Source of the DNA: Nemertoderma westbladi
Lineage: Eukaryota > Xenacoelomorpha > Nemertodermatida > Nemertodermatidae
Reading direction: 5' to 3'
NCBI GenBank assembly: GCA_032718475.1
Contig: JAUCBJ010007926.1
Span: 1 to 64,000, forward strand
DNA: 64,000 nt
The notes under the pieces were generated by a model, which ran no database searches, had not been told where the DNA came from, and saw only the letters and a list, made by a program, of their open reading frames with translations. A program made the translations under genes and the position numbers. Positions within the stretch are counted from its first letter, which is position 1. Each line of letters starts with the position of its first letter. Positions 11,561 to 25,000 of the stretch are shown here, piece by piece.

Positions 11561-12302
11561 TGTAACTGTCTTGCAGTTATAATAAATTTATTTACCCAAA
11601 AATTATTAGGCTTGGCATCAGCTGGTTGCTAGGAGACTGCAGGATATATCAGGTGGGTTTGAAATTCAGCAATACCGGTACGGGTGTTTGAAAAAGGTGG
11701 ACTGGACACAGAAAACATGGACAATGGACGGACAGACCAATCGCGGGAGAGTTGCGTCACTCAGCATGTCCACCTTTTTCAGTTTTGTTGTCTACCTTTT
11801 TCAAATTTGAAAAAGGTGGACTGGGCTGCTGGGTTGAGAAAGAACAGATGTCGATGATCGAACAGATGTGTCAGAAATGACCAATCATATTGATTTGCAC
11901 ATTATATTGTACTGAAGCAGCTCTGTCCATGTTCTTCAACAATTTTCAGGAGGTTCTTAAGGAATATTGTTATTATTATCCCATACAGTACTTACTGTGA
12001 CCAACCGCAGTTGTCCAGGTAGAGTAGTTCAATAATATGGGGCGAGCCACGAAGTCTGTGAGCTGAGCCTTAGCATCAATATTTGAACGTTAATATTCTA
12101 ACGCATTACACGTTAATTAATAACTACTGTATCTATTGTATGGTAAATATATGCTTTATTTACTGTACCGTTTGTCCAGAGATCTGTTATTAAACTACTG
12201 AGCGCAGCGAGGTGGGTAAATAAGACAGATGGAGGGGCAAAAAGGTGAATAAAGTATTTTATTTATAGTACAATAGGCCCCTATGTAGTTTTATTGGCAT
12301 TT

Positions 12303-12513
12303 GTGTCAAATAGGGGACCCTTCTAACCTGCTAATCCTGAAATCACCTAAACTGAAGTCATTAGTGCCCGGTTAGTAAAGGAGAAGGTTACAGAGGCGAG
12401 ATGAAAGGAACCAAAACAATAAACGAGAGTTAGAAATATTGTTATCACCTGATAAATTTCACGATTAGCAGGTGATTTCAGTTAGCAGATTGGGAGGGTC
12501 CCCTATTTGACAC
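12303..12513. mobile_element. 211-bp MITE-like inverted repeat
   Basis: The ends GTGTCAAATAGGGGACCCT and reverse complement continue as an imperfect ~50-bp inverted repeat. There is no ORF and no certain target duplication. Confidence 0.6.
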
Positions 12514-13030
12514 TAGTGCCGTTTTATTGTTAAAAACATGCTTATTATTATTATAATTAGTGTTCTAAAAGAAATTGTTTATAAATAAATTTTGTCAATA
12601 TTGCACCAGTCGCACCCCAGTTTTCTTCATCCTTAATCTTCATTCTTCATCCCCCAGAAGCCTGGAAGGATCTCATTTCCACTGTCCGAGTTCGCTCGAC
12701 CTAGTACTGTAGTAGTAGTATACAGTAGTGATTTGTTCGTAGCAATGAAATCTGCCCTTGCAACGATTCTAAATAATATGTAAGATAATTATTAGTTTCG
12801 TTCAGAAATATATTACTTAATGTTACTAAATGTTACTGTGTGTTACTAAATGTTACTGTGTGTTACTAAATGTTACTATGTTAATATTACTTAAATGGCT
12901 GCTGCCGCTCGCCGCTCCTATAGTGTTTCATACTAAAAGTCGCCGCTCACATCGGCCGCTTGCCGCGGCCGCCCGCCGCTGCCGCTCGCCGCTCCTGTGG
13001 AGTATCATGGCCTTAATTGAAGACCATGGC

Positions 13031-13181
13031 TTTCTTCTTTCTTGAGACGCCTCAAGACACTTGCCTTGAAGTTGCGGATAGTCATGGGTGATAGGGAGTT
13101 GTAGCGGCGCTATTTTGTCGACAGACCGGAATAGGACTCTTAATGCAGCTGCTTCCAGCATGCCGATTATAGATAGATAAT
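13031..13181 (+). pseudogene. Short diverged 3' scrap of the RTE-like LINE
   Basis: The stretch TTTCTTGAGACGC...GTCATGGGTGATAGGGAGTTG...ATGCAGCTGC...GCATGCCGAT matches the last ~150 bp of the LINE at 59974-63554 with many substitutions. It is older than the other copies here. Confidence 0.75.
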
Positions 13182-13574
13182 TGAAACCTGAAAAAGGTGG
13201 ACAGTACAATCACTACGAAATAGCATTGCTTTAATACGTCTCTGATTGGTCAGACTATTATCTACTGTAGGCCTATGTGTTATGTACCTGTGTCCATCTT
13301 TTTCAATCACACATCTTATTCCCAATTATGTAATTAAGAAAGCGAAATCTTGAAAAGTGTGGACAAACCAATCGCTAGAAACTGCTTTGCTTAATATGTT
13401 TCTGATTGGTCTGTCCGTTGTCCATGTTTTCTCTGTCCAGTCCACCTTTTTCAAACACCCATACCGGTACAATGCAGCAATGTGGTAGGCCTATTTTACT
13501 TTCTTCAGCCATTCCACCCAGCATTTCCAGATTGCAGAGTTCAGAGTATTCAGATATTCGCGACTATTCAGCCC

Positions 13575-13605
13575 AAGGCCATCTAAACGTTATTTAGATG
13601 GCCTT
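13575..13605. other. Perfect 13-bp hairpin
   Basis: AAGGCCATCTAAA, a 5-base loop, then the exact complement TTTAGATGGCCTT. It lies outside any gene; function unknown. Confidence 0.6.
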
Positions 13606-13627
13606 GATTCAGCCATATTTTTAAGGT

Positions 13628-15260
13628 ACCTACTACTAGGATCGGCATGCTGCATTGCAGCTGCATTGTTAAGAATGCTGTGCCGGCTTATCGACAAAAT
13701 TGCACCGCCACAACTCCCTATCACCCATGACATTTGCTAGATCCCGCATCTTCAAGGCCAGTGTCCTTTAAGATGCGTCTCAAGAAAGTCATGGGCTGTC
13801 CTCCATGCTTATTCACTCCATGAGGCTGCCAAAGTACAAGATTATGCACTGGCTGGTCCTCACTGCGAAAGCAATGTCCTGCAAAGCGGAGGCGATTTTG
13901 TTCTAGTGTCAAGCTTGGGGGAACCAATGAGACACCTCCAATGTTATATAGTGTCTGGTTGGAGATGTGTGCATTGTACTTGACACAATGAACCCGGCGT
14001 AGCATTCTTGTGAATATGCCATCCAGAGATTTGGTGTCCTCAGCAGTTAGAGCCCAGCGCCAGCATGGACTCCCATAGAGGAGTACTGGAACTACTGATG
14101 CTCTAAATAATCGGACCTTAAGTTTCGGATTAATTCTCGTTGACTTCCAAATCCTGGAAAGCCTATTCAAGGCTGCCCATGCCTTTCCCTTACGTATTCG
14201 AAGGTCCCCACCTGACTTCCGGATCCATGATCCCAGGTAACAGAAGTCATCCACATGCTCAAACATACCATATTTTGAGCTTATGCTCATCCGATCAGAG
14301 ACTTGCTGAGGACTTTCAAAGTTAACTGTCAACATTTTGGTCTTTCTGGAGTTAATAAAAAGACCAACACTACAAGCAGCATGTTCTAATGAGCTGAGGA
14401 GCCGTTGGGCTCCCTATAGTGATGCTGAGAGTACTCCTAAATCATCAGCAAAGTCTAGATCAGTTAGGTACTTGGCAGGATTTCCTCGACTTCTGGAGCC
14501 AGTAAGTGAAGTTATCATCACCCCATCATCATTATGATGATCTAAGGACATGCGTAGAACATAGTCAACCACAATTATGAACAAGAATGGTGCAAGTGTG
14601 TCTCCCTGGAGGACGCCCTATAACACTTCAAATGGTTCTGTATCACCGTCAACAGTAGAGACAAATGTTGTCGAACCATCGTATACTGATCTGATTGCTG
14701 CTATAATTTCATCAGGAATCCCATATAATGAAAGTATGCTGAACATACGTGAGCGAGAGACTGAATCAAAGGCCTTGGAGAAGTCAACAAAGATAACAGC
14801 CAGATGCCTGTCTTTCTTTTTGAATAACTCTTCAATTATCCTTCTAAGTGCCAAAACTACCTTTACGGAACCCATTCTGATTTCCACGGAGCAGTCTCTC
14901 AATGGGATCCCTGATGCGATTTAATAGAATTCTATTGTATAGCTTTGCAGCAATCGAGATCAATGAGATTCCCCAAAAAGAACCATAGAGTGTTAGGTTG
15001 CCCTTCTTGGGAACTGGCACCAACTTATTTGTTTTCATTTCTTGTGGGACTCTTGTTGTTCGGTACATGTCTACTATGATGGGATAGATGAGCTTTAAAC
15101 ACTCGGGTATTTTAAAGACCTCAGGGGGAACACCATCTACTCCACTGGCACGATTGGTCTTAATGCTCTTTGCAGCAGCCTTCACTTCTGCAAAGGACAT
15201 ATCGCCAATGGGAATATCTGGGAGTCCAGACTCAGATACTTTTACTTCTATAAAGTTATC
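13628..15260 (-). pseudogene. RTE-like LINE, 5'-truncated and frame-broken copy
   Basis: Read on the minus strand, this is the RT and C-terminal part of the same LINE family, from the codons equivalent to 61915 onward to the 3' terminus with CCTAGTAGTAG. Motifs VDFSKAFDSV and the C-terminal block ending in the LEDAGSSKCHG variant are visible. The frame is broken at least twice: a short deletion near 14855 and disruption around motif C between 14335 and 14618, where YADD-equivalent codons are shifted. No target duplication was found. It is close to the other copies in sequence, so the family amplified fairly recently. Confidence 0.85.
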
Positions 15261-15299
15261 AGTTATATATAATTATAGTTATATAGTTAGTTATAGTTA

Positions 15300-15581
15300 G
15301 GTTCCACCTTGGTGTAGTGGATGCATTGAATTCACATCTCCCGTAGGTCGTGGGTTCGATCCACACATGGGCCAGGGCAGTTTTCGTTTCGGCACGAATG
15401 CTTTAAAGGGACCAACCAGGGCGCATCTCTGCCTTGCATCCTTAAGTGGTAGCTAAATGAGTACTGGAGTTTTCTCTGGGGAGTAAAGTTCTGGGGGGAC
15501 CGCACTGGAAATAAGTCGTCAGACTTTATGCATAATCCCTGGCCTATCGGCCGAAGAAAATTTACTTTACTTTACTTTACT
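15300..15581 (+). mobile_element. tRNA-derived SINE, copy 1
   Basis: It has a pol III A box TGGTGTAGTGG (15310-15320) and B box GGTTCGATCC (15353-15362) with tRNA-like spacing. A ~190-bp tRNA-unrelated body and a TTTAC-repeat tail follow. It is flanked by the 9-bp duplication TTATAGTTA (15291-15299 and 15582-15590), inside a TATAGTTA-rich microsatellite. A second copy at 26516 shares the whole length, which defines the family. Confidence 0.9.
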
Positions 15582-15802
15582 TTATAGTTAATTATATAGT
15601 TATAGTTATATAAATCTCATCTAGGACGGCTGCTGATTCAGGGCTGGAGGGGGCCAAACCCTTTAACCTCCTACGAAGATCGGTCTCTCCTACCACAGCT
15701 ATATAAACTGTAGATAACGGGATATTGCATCCATGTCCTCACCTTCTCCGGAATCCTCTGGGTCTGTGCGCAGATGGCTCGGTGCTATGGTACCGGAACA
15801 GG

Positions 15803-16467
15803 CTATGTCCACACCCGGGGAATGGTCGGCCCATGTAGCCTTTCAAGGGCGAGTGCCTTTCCGGCTATTACAGCCACTTCCGCTAACTGTCTGCAGACAA
15901 TGACAGCGAGCTCCGCGTCGTGATGTCTGCTAGATACATCCCGGAAGGCGGATAAAACTAGCCGGATTCTGCAGACTAGTTCCTTAACCTTAAAATATGC
16001 AGCTGGGTTCATCCTAGGGTCAGGCTGCACGGTCTGTAGCTCATGTTCCTATATGCCGATTGAAGTCAGCTACATGGTCTTCTGTGCCGCATGTAACCTG
16101 GGGAACCTTTAGTTTGTATAGGTCTGCCCATGCCATATCATTGAACCTTTCGAAGTTCCGGGTGGGCATAATGTAGATTTATTAAGTGATGTAATTCTTC
16201 CCCATAAACCTCCTGTTCAGAAGCTACAGTTCCGGTTGCCACCCTTTCCCGGTAACTGTCGATCTCCTCCAGCAAGTAAGCTAGTCTTGCTTGCGGGTGA
16301 ACAGTAATTGTTTCATCTGCAATGTTCTGCGAAAGAGTGTTATCGATCAGGGGGTGTAATTCCTCATTGCTGTTGGGTGAGGGGGCGAACATAATGGGGA
16401 ATGTGTTCATTACTAGTAGTAATGGTGAGCTCACTCCAGTTTGTACAGGTGTCCTCGTCCCAGTCAT
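15803..16467 (-). pseudogene. Unassigned minus-strand ORF pair, possibly a transposon remnant
   Basis: Two minus-strand ORFs follow each other: 16467-16138 (109 codons) and 16030-15803 (75 codons). The local base composition is higher in GC than the surroundings. The first contains a charged helical stretch (LAYLLEEIDSYRER), the second an alanine-rich helical stretch. I recognise no family. They may be pieces of one broken gene such as a gag-like ORF, or chance ORFs. Confidence 0.2.
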
Positions 16468-16656
16468 AAGGTTCTACCTGACTGGCGGCAAAGTTCTTAA
16501 TAGCTACCATTTAGTAGACCTTATGCTGTTCTTACCAGATTTATCCTGTTGGGTGGATAGGGATCCCATATAAAAGTCTGTCGATACTGTAGATTTCCAT
16601 AACATTAACACAACAGCCCTCGTTGTGGTGACTTCTCGCAACTCAAATTCTGCCAT

Positions 16657-16910
16657 GTGGGGCGAGACACGTATCGGCGAGCCTTGGCATACAGTTCATA
16701 TAGGGCAAATGGGGCATGTCCGTCTATCCGTCCGTCCATCTATCCATCCGTCCGTCTGTCTGTCCGTCTGTCTGGTAAATGTTTGAACGCGAATTTATCG
16801 GCATTGCTAGCTCGGATTTGAACCAAACTTAGTAGATAAGTAGTAGAGGGAAAGTTTAGAAAATTGGTAAAGTTTGGTGAAAAATCATGCAGTCTGACGT
16901 CAGCTACGAC
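16657..16910 (+). repeat. Dispersed repeat with GTCC/GTCTGTCC microsatellite
   Basis: GGGGCGAGACACG...GAGCCTTGGCATACAG, then a GTCCGTCTATCC-type microsatellite (16719-16775), then a trailer with TTTGAACGCG. It has the same architecture as the repeat at 11063. Confidence 0.6.
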
Positions 16911-17439
16911 AGATTATGTGGTTTTTAGAAAATGTATAATTTCTCGGGAACGCCTCATTCTCCAGAGCTGAAATTTTGGTTGCTTTTAAAGAATCTTAAA
17001 GTCTATCTTTTACGAAATTGAAAAGTTAAGACTTTTAAGTGGGGATCCGCTAGAGACTCCGAAGTAATGACATAGGCCCACCGGTATGGTATTGCTGGAC
17101 TGTACATGTACAAGTACGAAATTGTAGAATAATAACTTGACACCACCTAGCGGATTAATGTATGATTGTATATCGAAAGAATACATTTATACTGTAGCAT
17201 GGGGGATATGGGGTCCGAGCCACGAAGTTGGCAGAGCCTTTGCGAACTGACGCTATCTCTTAGGGGGGTAGGTCAATTATGGCAAATAGTTCATTCAATA
17301 ATGGTACTGTATGTCATCATCGTCGCTACGATTTTGACTTACTTATAACTTCGTCGGATTTAAATCTGTCGAGTCGAAAATTAGTAGGCATCAATAAGAC
17401 CATAAGTTTTGTTTTTTAGGGACTTCCAGACACCATCAA

Positions 17440-17700
17440 ATCCTCAGTCTCTCGCTAGAGGGCTGCATATCTAGACATTAAATATCCTCACATTTCTTTG
17501 CTTTAAACCCGTTCTAGCTGAAACTTGGCATATTTGTACTAGACCAAACAGTGCCATTCAAAGAAGGCTCATCCGTATGCTGTTCTCTCGTCTGCCGCTA
17601 GAGGGTGAAATATCTCAAAGTGCAATCACTGATTTAGCTGAAACATCAGATATGTGCTAGAACACGTCTGGTGAGTTTGCCGGGCTAGGTATCAGTCCAA
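17440..17700 (-). repeat. Two inverted units of the ~140-bp repeat
   Basis: GCTAGAGGGC at about 17455 and GTCTGCCGCTAGAGGGTGAA at about 17588 lie ~138 bp apart. The surrounding sequence is the reverse complement of the unit found at 5180-5860. Confidence 0.6.
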
Positions 17701-19004
17701 CCAGTTCCACCTCACCACTATTACTAAAGTGTAATTCTATAGGACATGCAATTGTGTTAGGCCCCAGACTAATAAGACAGCTTGCTTATTGTTTATCTCG
17801 CAAAATAATTGGCTTGAGTATTTAATGGAGATTCTTTAGAATAAATATAGCTAAATAATTTTATTTTGACATCGACATGGTAAATTAATATTTCAATATC
17901 AATACTAAAACGGCTTAAAGGTAAATTATAATATTTCTTACAAATTGGGTCGCCTCCACGCCTAAAATATATTACTTTTAAAACACCAATTTTCTGTTAA
18001 TACCTGCCTGTCATCAATCCTCTGTGTGCCTTTGGGTTGGGGTGCAGATTAAGAGGGGGGGGGGGGGGGGGGGGGGGGGGTTGAAAGCGAGCAACTTTCC
18101 CTCTATGATTTATTTCCGGTTTGTTAATTTCTTAAATACCGATTTTGTGATAGAATTGCTCAATTATTTTAATTTGTTTAATTATTTTAATTCTGAGCCT
18201 CGTGCTGCGCGAAGGCCCCACGAACGTGTTGTGAGAGCCAACAGCTAATAATAGCGATCCTCATAGAAATCATTTGCATCTTGAGGGCAGCAACGCCTCA
18301 GATATCAGTACCTTACAGCCAAACTCTGTCTCAGAGTTTGGTCCCTCGCAACCCGACAATGTGTCAAACTACAATTCGGTTCCTCTCAACCCGACACCAT
18401 CTCAGAGATCGGTCCCTCACAGCCGGGCACATTACCAGAGATTGCCGCGTGGATGAATGAATAGTCATGTTAACCCAGAAAGGCGAATATCAGCCTCCTA
18501 TTGGTCTCCGTCAGGCACACAGGCTATGTAATCCTACTGGCTCCCTTGGGCACACACACAATATAAATATTAGGAGATAGAATTTGATTACTATTTTTAT
18601 TTTATTATGTTAAATATTGGTTATACCTATCATACCTATTACCAATATTATTGATTACATATGTTATACGTTATCTCAATCACCATTAGAGAGTGGGATA
18701 CAAGATGTGGAACTTGCTGGTGATTGTAACGATGTAACTGCTCTTAAGGGTAACTTCAAGGTTATTGATGATGGTACATGGAGCTCCTCCTCCCACGATC
18801 GTTACAGTCCAATCGTTCCACGACATAGAGGAGAATCTCCAACCTTTGCTGATAGAAGACGTATTACAAGGTTTGTCAACGAAATACAATTATTATGCAA
18901 CCACTACCGGTAATCATGTGCTTCATGATCATGAGTTTCAGTTGGAAATTTTATTATTTTTTTATTTTTTAAATAACTTCGACTATATCAGAAGAAATGT
19001 TTTT
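17700..19004. other. Intergenic; poly(G) tract at 18053-18080
   Basis: A run of about 28 G residues, then sequence with partly repeated words (CCCTCGCAACCCGAC, CCTCTCAACCCGAC, near 18340-18400). Only short ORFs are present; nothing recognisable. Confidence 0.5.
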
Positions 19005-22000
19005 TGTGAGATCATGTTGGGGTTCATGCACACCCTGTGAGATAATGTTGGGGTTCATACACACCCTGTGAGATGATGTTGGGGTTCATACACACCCTGT
19101 GAGATGATGTTGGGGTTCATGCACACCCTGTGAGATGATGTTGGGGTTCATGCATACCCTGTGAGATGATGTTGGGGTTCATGCACACCCTGTGAGATGA
19201 TGTTGGGGTTCATGCATACCCTGTGAGATGATGTTGGGGTTCATGCACACCCTGTGAGATGATGTTGGGGTTCATGCACACCCTGTGAGATGATGTTGGG
19301 GTTCATACACACCCTGTGAGATGATGTTGGGGTTCATACACACCCTGTGAGATGATGCTGGGGTTCATGCACACCCTGTGAGATGATGTTGGGGTTCATG
19401 CACACCCTGTGAGATGATGTTGGGGTTCATGCACACCCTTTGAGATGATGTTGGGGTTCATACACACCCTGTGAGATGATGTTGGGGTTCATGCACACCC
19501 TGTGAGATGATGTTGCGGTTCATACACACCCTGTGAGATGATGTTGGGGTTCATACACACCCTGTGAGATCATGTTGGGGTTCATGCACACCCTGTGAAA
19601 TGATGTTGGGGTTCATGCACACCCTGTGAGATCATGTTGGGGTTCATGCACACCCTGTGAGATGATGTTGGGGTTCATGCACACCCTGTGAGATGATGTT
19701 GGGGTTCATGCACACCCTGTGAGATGATGTTGGGGTTCATACACACCCTGTGAGATGATGTTGGGGTTCATGCATACCCTGTGAGATGATGTTGGGGTTC
19801 ATGCACACCCTGTGAGATGATGTTGGGGTTCATACACACCCTGTGAGATGATGTTGGGGTTCATGCACACCCTGTGCGATGATGTTGGGGTTCATGCACA
19901 CCCTGTGAGATGATGTTGGGGTTCATACACACCCTGTGAGATGATGTTGGGGTTCATGCACACCCTGTGAGATGATGTTGGGGTTCATGCACACCCTGTG
20001 AGATGATGTTGGGGTTCATACACACCCTGTGAGATGATGTTGGGGTTCATGCATACCCTGTGAGATGATGTTGGGGTTCATGCACACCCTGTGAGATGAT
20101 GTTGGGGTTCATACACACCCTGTGCGATGATGTTGGGGTTCATACATACCCTGTGAGATAATTTTGGGGTTCATGCACACCCTGTGAGATGATGTTGGGG
20201 TTCATACACACCCTGTGAGATGATGTTGGGGTTCATCCACACCCTGTGAGATGATGTTGGGGTTCATGCACACCCTGTGAGATGATGTTGGGGTTCATGC
20301 ACACCCTGTGAGATGATGTTAGGGTTCATTCACACCCTGTGAGATGATGTTGGGGTTCATTCACACCCTGTGAGATGATGTTGGGATTCATGCACACCCT
20401 GTGAGATCATGTTGGGGTTCATGCACACCCTGTGAGATGATGTTGGGGTTCATGCACACCCTGTGAGATGATGTTGGGGTTCATGCACACCCTGTGAGAT
20501 GATGTTGGGGTTCATACACACCCTGTGAGATGATGTTGGGGTTCATGCATACCCTGTGAGATGATGTTGGGGTTCATGCACACCCTGTGAGATGATGTTG
20601 GCGTTCATACACACCCTGTGAGATGATGTTGGGGTTCATGCACACCCTGTGAGATGATGTTGGGGTTCATGCACACCCTGTGAGATGATGTTGGGGTTCA
20701 TACACTCCCTGTGAGATGATGTTGGGGTTCATGCACACCCTGTGAGATGATGTTGGGGTTCATGCACACCCTGTGAGATGATGTTGGGGTTCATACACAC
20801 CCTGTGAGATGATGTTGGGGTTCATACACACCCTGTGAGATGATGTTGGGGTTCATGCATACCCTGTGAGATGATGTTGGGGTTCATGCACACCCTGTGA
20901 GATGATGTTGGGGTTCATGCACACCCTGTGAGATGATGTTAGGGTTCATGCACACCCTGTGAGATGATGTTGGGGTTCATACACACCCTGTGAGATGATG
21001 TTGGGATTCATGCACACCCTGTGAGATCATGTTGGGGTTCATGCACACCCTGTGAGATGATGTTGGGGTTCATGCACACCCTGTGAGATGATGTTGGGGT
21101 TCATGCACACCCTGTGAGATGCTGTTGGGGTTCATACACACCCTGTGAGATGATGTTGGGGTTCATACACACCCTGTGAGATGATGTTGGGGTTCATACA
21201 CACCCTGTGAGATGATGTTGGGGTTCATGCATACCCTGTGAGATGATGTTGGGGTTCATGCACACCCTGTGAGATGATGTTGGGGTTCATACACACCCTG
21301 TGAGATGATGTTGGGGTTTATGCACACCCTGTGAGATGATGTTGGGGTTCATGCACACCCTGTGAGATGATGTTGGGGTTCATACACACCCTGTGAGATG
21401 ATGTTGGGGTTCATGCACACCCTGTGAGATGATGTTGGGGTTCATACACACCCTGTGAGATGATGTTGGGGTTCATGCACACCCTGTGAGATGATGTTGG
21501 GGTTCATGCACACCCTGTGAGATGATGTTGGGGTTCATGCACACCCTGTGAGATGATGTTGGGGTTCATGCACACCCTGTGAGATGATGTTGGGGTTCAT
21601 GCACACCCTGTGAGATGATGTTGGGGTTCATGCACACCCTGTGAGATGATGTTGGGGTTCATTCACACCCTGTGAGATGATGTTGGGGTTCATTCACACC
21701 CTGTGAGATGATGTTGGGATTCATGCACACCCTGTGAGATCATGTTGGGGTTCATGCACACCCTGTGAGATGATGTTGGGGTTCATGCACACCCTGTGAG
21801 ATGATGTTGGGGTTCATGCACACCCTGTGAGATGATGTTGGGGTTCATACACACCCTGTGAGATGATGTTGGGGTTCATGCATACCCTGTGAGATGATGT
21901 TGGGGTTCATGCACACCCTGTGAGATGATGTTGGCGTTCATACACACCCTGTGAGATGATGTTGGGGTTCATGCACACCCTGTGAGATGATGTTGGGGTT

Positions 22001-25000
22001 CATGCACACCCTGTGAGATGATGTTGGGGTTCATACACACCCTGTGAGATGATGTTGGGGTTCATGCACACCCTGTGAGATGATGTTGGGGTTCATGCAC
22101 ACCCTGTGAGATGATGTTGGGGTTCATACACACCCTGTGAGATGATGTTGGGGTTCATACACACCCTGTGAGATGATGTTGGGGTTCATGCACACCCTGT
22201 GAGATGATGTTGGGGTTCATGCACACCCTGTGAGATGATGTTGGGGTTCATGCACACCCTGTGAGATGATGTTGGGGTTCATGCACACCCTGTGAGATGA
22301 TGTTGGGGTTCATACACACCCTGTGAGATGATGTTGGGGTTCATGCACACCCTGTGAGATCATGTTGGGGTTCATGCACACCCTGTGAGATGATGTTGGG
22401 GTTCATGCACACCCTGTGAGATGATGTTGGGGTTCATGCACACCCTGTGAGATGATGTTGGGGTTCATACACACCCTGTGAGATGATGTTGGGGTTCATA
22501 CACACCCTGTGAGATGATGTTGGGGTTCATACACACCCTGTGAGATGATGTTGGGGTTCATGCATACCCTGTGAGATGATGTTGGGGTTCATGCACACCC
22601 TGTGAGATGATGTTGGGGTTCATACACACCCTGTGAGATGATGTTGGGGTTCATGCACACCCTGTGAGATGATGTTGGGGTTCATGCACACCCTGTGAGA
22701 TGATGTTGGGGTTCATACACACCCTGTGAGATGATGTTGGGGTTCATGCACACCCTGTGAGATGATGTTGGGGTTCATACACACCCTGTGAGATGATGTT
22801 GGGGTTCATGCACACCCTGTGAGATGATGTTGGGGTTCATACACACCCTGTGAGATGATGTTGGGGTTCATACACACCCTGTGAGATGATGTTGGGGTTC
22901 ATGCACACCCTGTGAGATGATGTTGGGGTTCATGCACACCCTGTGAGATGATGTTGGGGTTCATGCACACCCTGTGAGATGATGTTGGGGTTCATGCACA
23001 CCCTGTGAGATGATGTTAGGGTTCATTCACACCCTGTGAGATGATGTTGGGGTTCATTCACACCCTGTGAGATGATGTTGGGGTTCATGCACACCCTGTG
23101 AGATCATGTTGGGGTTCATGCACACCCTGTGAGATGATGTTGGGGTTCATGCACACCCTGTGAGATGATGTTGGGGTTCATGCACACCCTGTGAGATGAT
23201 GTTGGGGTTCATACACACCCTGTGAGATGATGTTGGGGTTCATGCATACCCTGTGAGATGATGTTGGGGTTCATGCACACCCTGTGAGATGATGTTGGCG
23301 TTCATACACACCCTGTGAGATGATGTTGGGGTTCATGCACACCCTGTGAGATGATGTTGGGGTTCATGCACACCCTGTGAGATGATGTTGGGGTTCATAC
23401 ACTCCCTGTGAGATGATGTTGGGGTTCATGCACACCCTGTGAGATGATGTTGGGGTTCATGCACACCCTGTGAGATGATGTTGGGGTTCATACACACCCT
23501 GTGAGATGATGTTGGGGTTCATACACACCCTGTGAGATGATGTTGGGGTTCATGCATACCCTGTGAGATGATGTTGGGGTTCATGCACACCCTGTGAGAT
23601 GATGTTGGGGTTCATGCACACCCTGTGAGATGATGTTGGGGTTCATGCACACCCTGTGAGATGATGTTGGGGTTCATACACACCCTGTGAGATGATGTTG
23701 GGGTTCATGCACACCCTGTGAGATCATGTTGGGGTTCATGCACACCCTGTGAGATGATGTTGGGGTTCATGCACACCCTGTGAGATGATGTTGGGGTTCA
23801 TGCACACCCTGTGAGATGCTGTTGGGGTTCATACACACCCTGTGAGATGATGTTGGGGTTCATACACACCCTGTGAGATGATGTTGGGGTTCATACACAC
23901 CCTGTGAGATGATGTTGGGGTTCATGCATACCCTGTGAGATGATGTTGGGGTTCATGCACACCCTGTGAGATGATGTTGGGGTTCATACACACCCTGTGA
24001 GATGATGTTGGGGTTTATGCACACCCTGTGAGATGATGTTGGGGTTCATGCACACCCTGTGAGATGATGTTGGGGTTCATACACACCCTGTGAGATGATG
24101 TTGGGGTTCATGCACACCCTGTGAGATGATGTTGGGGTTCATACACACCCTGTGAGATGATGTTGGGGTTCATGCACACCCTGTGAGATGATTTTGGGGT
24201 TCATGGACACACTGTGAGATGATGTTGGGGTTCATGCACACCCTGTGAGATGATGTTGGGGTTCATGCACACCCTGTGAGATGATGTTGGGGTTCATGCA
24301 CACCCTGTGAGATGCTGTTGGGGTTCATACACACCCTGTGAGATGATGTTGGGGTTCATACACACCCTGTGAGATGATGTTGGGGTTCATACACACCCTG
24401 TGAGATGATGTTGGGGTTCATGCATACCCTGTGAGATGATGTTGGGGTTCATGCACACCCTGTGAGATGATGTTGGGGTTCATACACACCCTGTGAGATG
24501 ATGTTGGGGTTCATGCACACCCTGTGAGATGATGTTGGGGTTCATACACACCCTGTGAGATGATGTTGGGGTTCATACACACCCTGTGAGATGCTGTTGG
24601 GGTTCATACACACCCTGTGAGATGATGTTGGGGTTCATACACACCCTGTGAGATGATGTTGGGGTTCATACACACCCTGTGAGATGATGTTGGGGTTCAT
24701 GCATACCCTGTGAGATGATGTTGGGGTTCATGCACACCCTGTGAGATGCTGTTGGGGTTCATACACACCCTGTGAGATGATGTTGGGGTTCATACACACC
24801 CTGTGAGATGATGTTGGGGTTCATACACACCCTGTGAGATGATGTTGGGGTTCATACACACCCTGTGAGATGATGTTGGGGTTCATGCACACCCTGTGAG
24901 ATGATGTTGGGGTTCATACACACCCTGTGAGATGATGTTGGGGTTCATGCACACCCTGTGAGATGATGTTGGGGTTCATACACACCCTGTGAGATGATGT

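Larger units (their letters stand above)
11682..13460. mobile_element. 1.78-kb foldback DNA transposon with 10-bp target duplication
   Basis: Termini GGGTGTTTGAAAAAGGTGGA and their reverse complement pair over about 57 bp, with ATACCGGTAC perfectly duplicated at 11672-11681 and 13461-13470. Both ends carry extra copies of GAAAAAGGTGGAC in alternating orientation (near 11770-11820, 13190 and 13300-13345). A 9-11-bp duplication suggests Mutator-like elements, but no transposase is present. The interior holds a 211-bp MITE, a GC-rich CCGCTCGCCGCT repeat (12900-13010) and a LINE 3' scrap, so it is a much-nested, non-autonomous copy. Confidence 0.7.

Noticed and set aside
15300-15372. tRNA gene from A/B boxes
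   Set aside because: No cloverleaf closure that I can see, and it is followed by a SINE body and tail, with a second copy at 26516.
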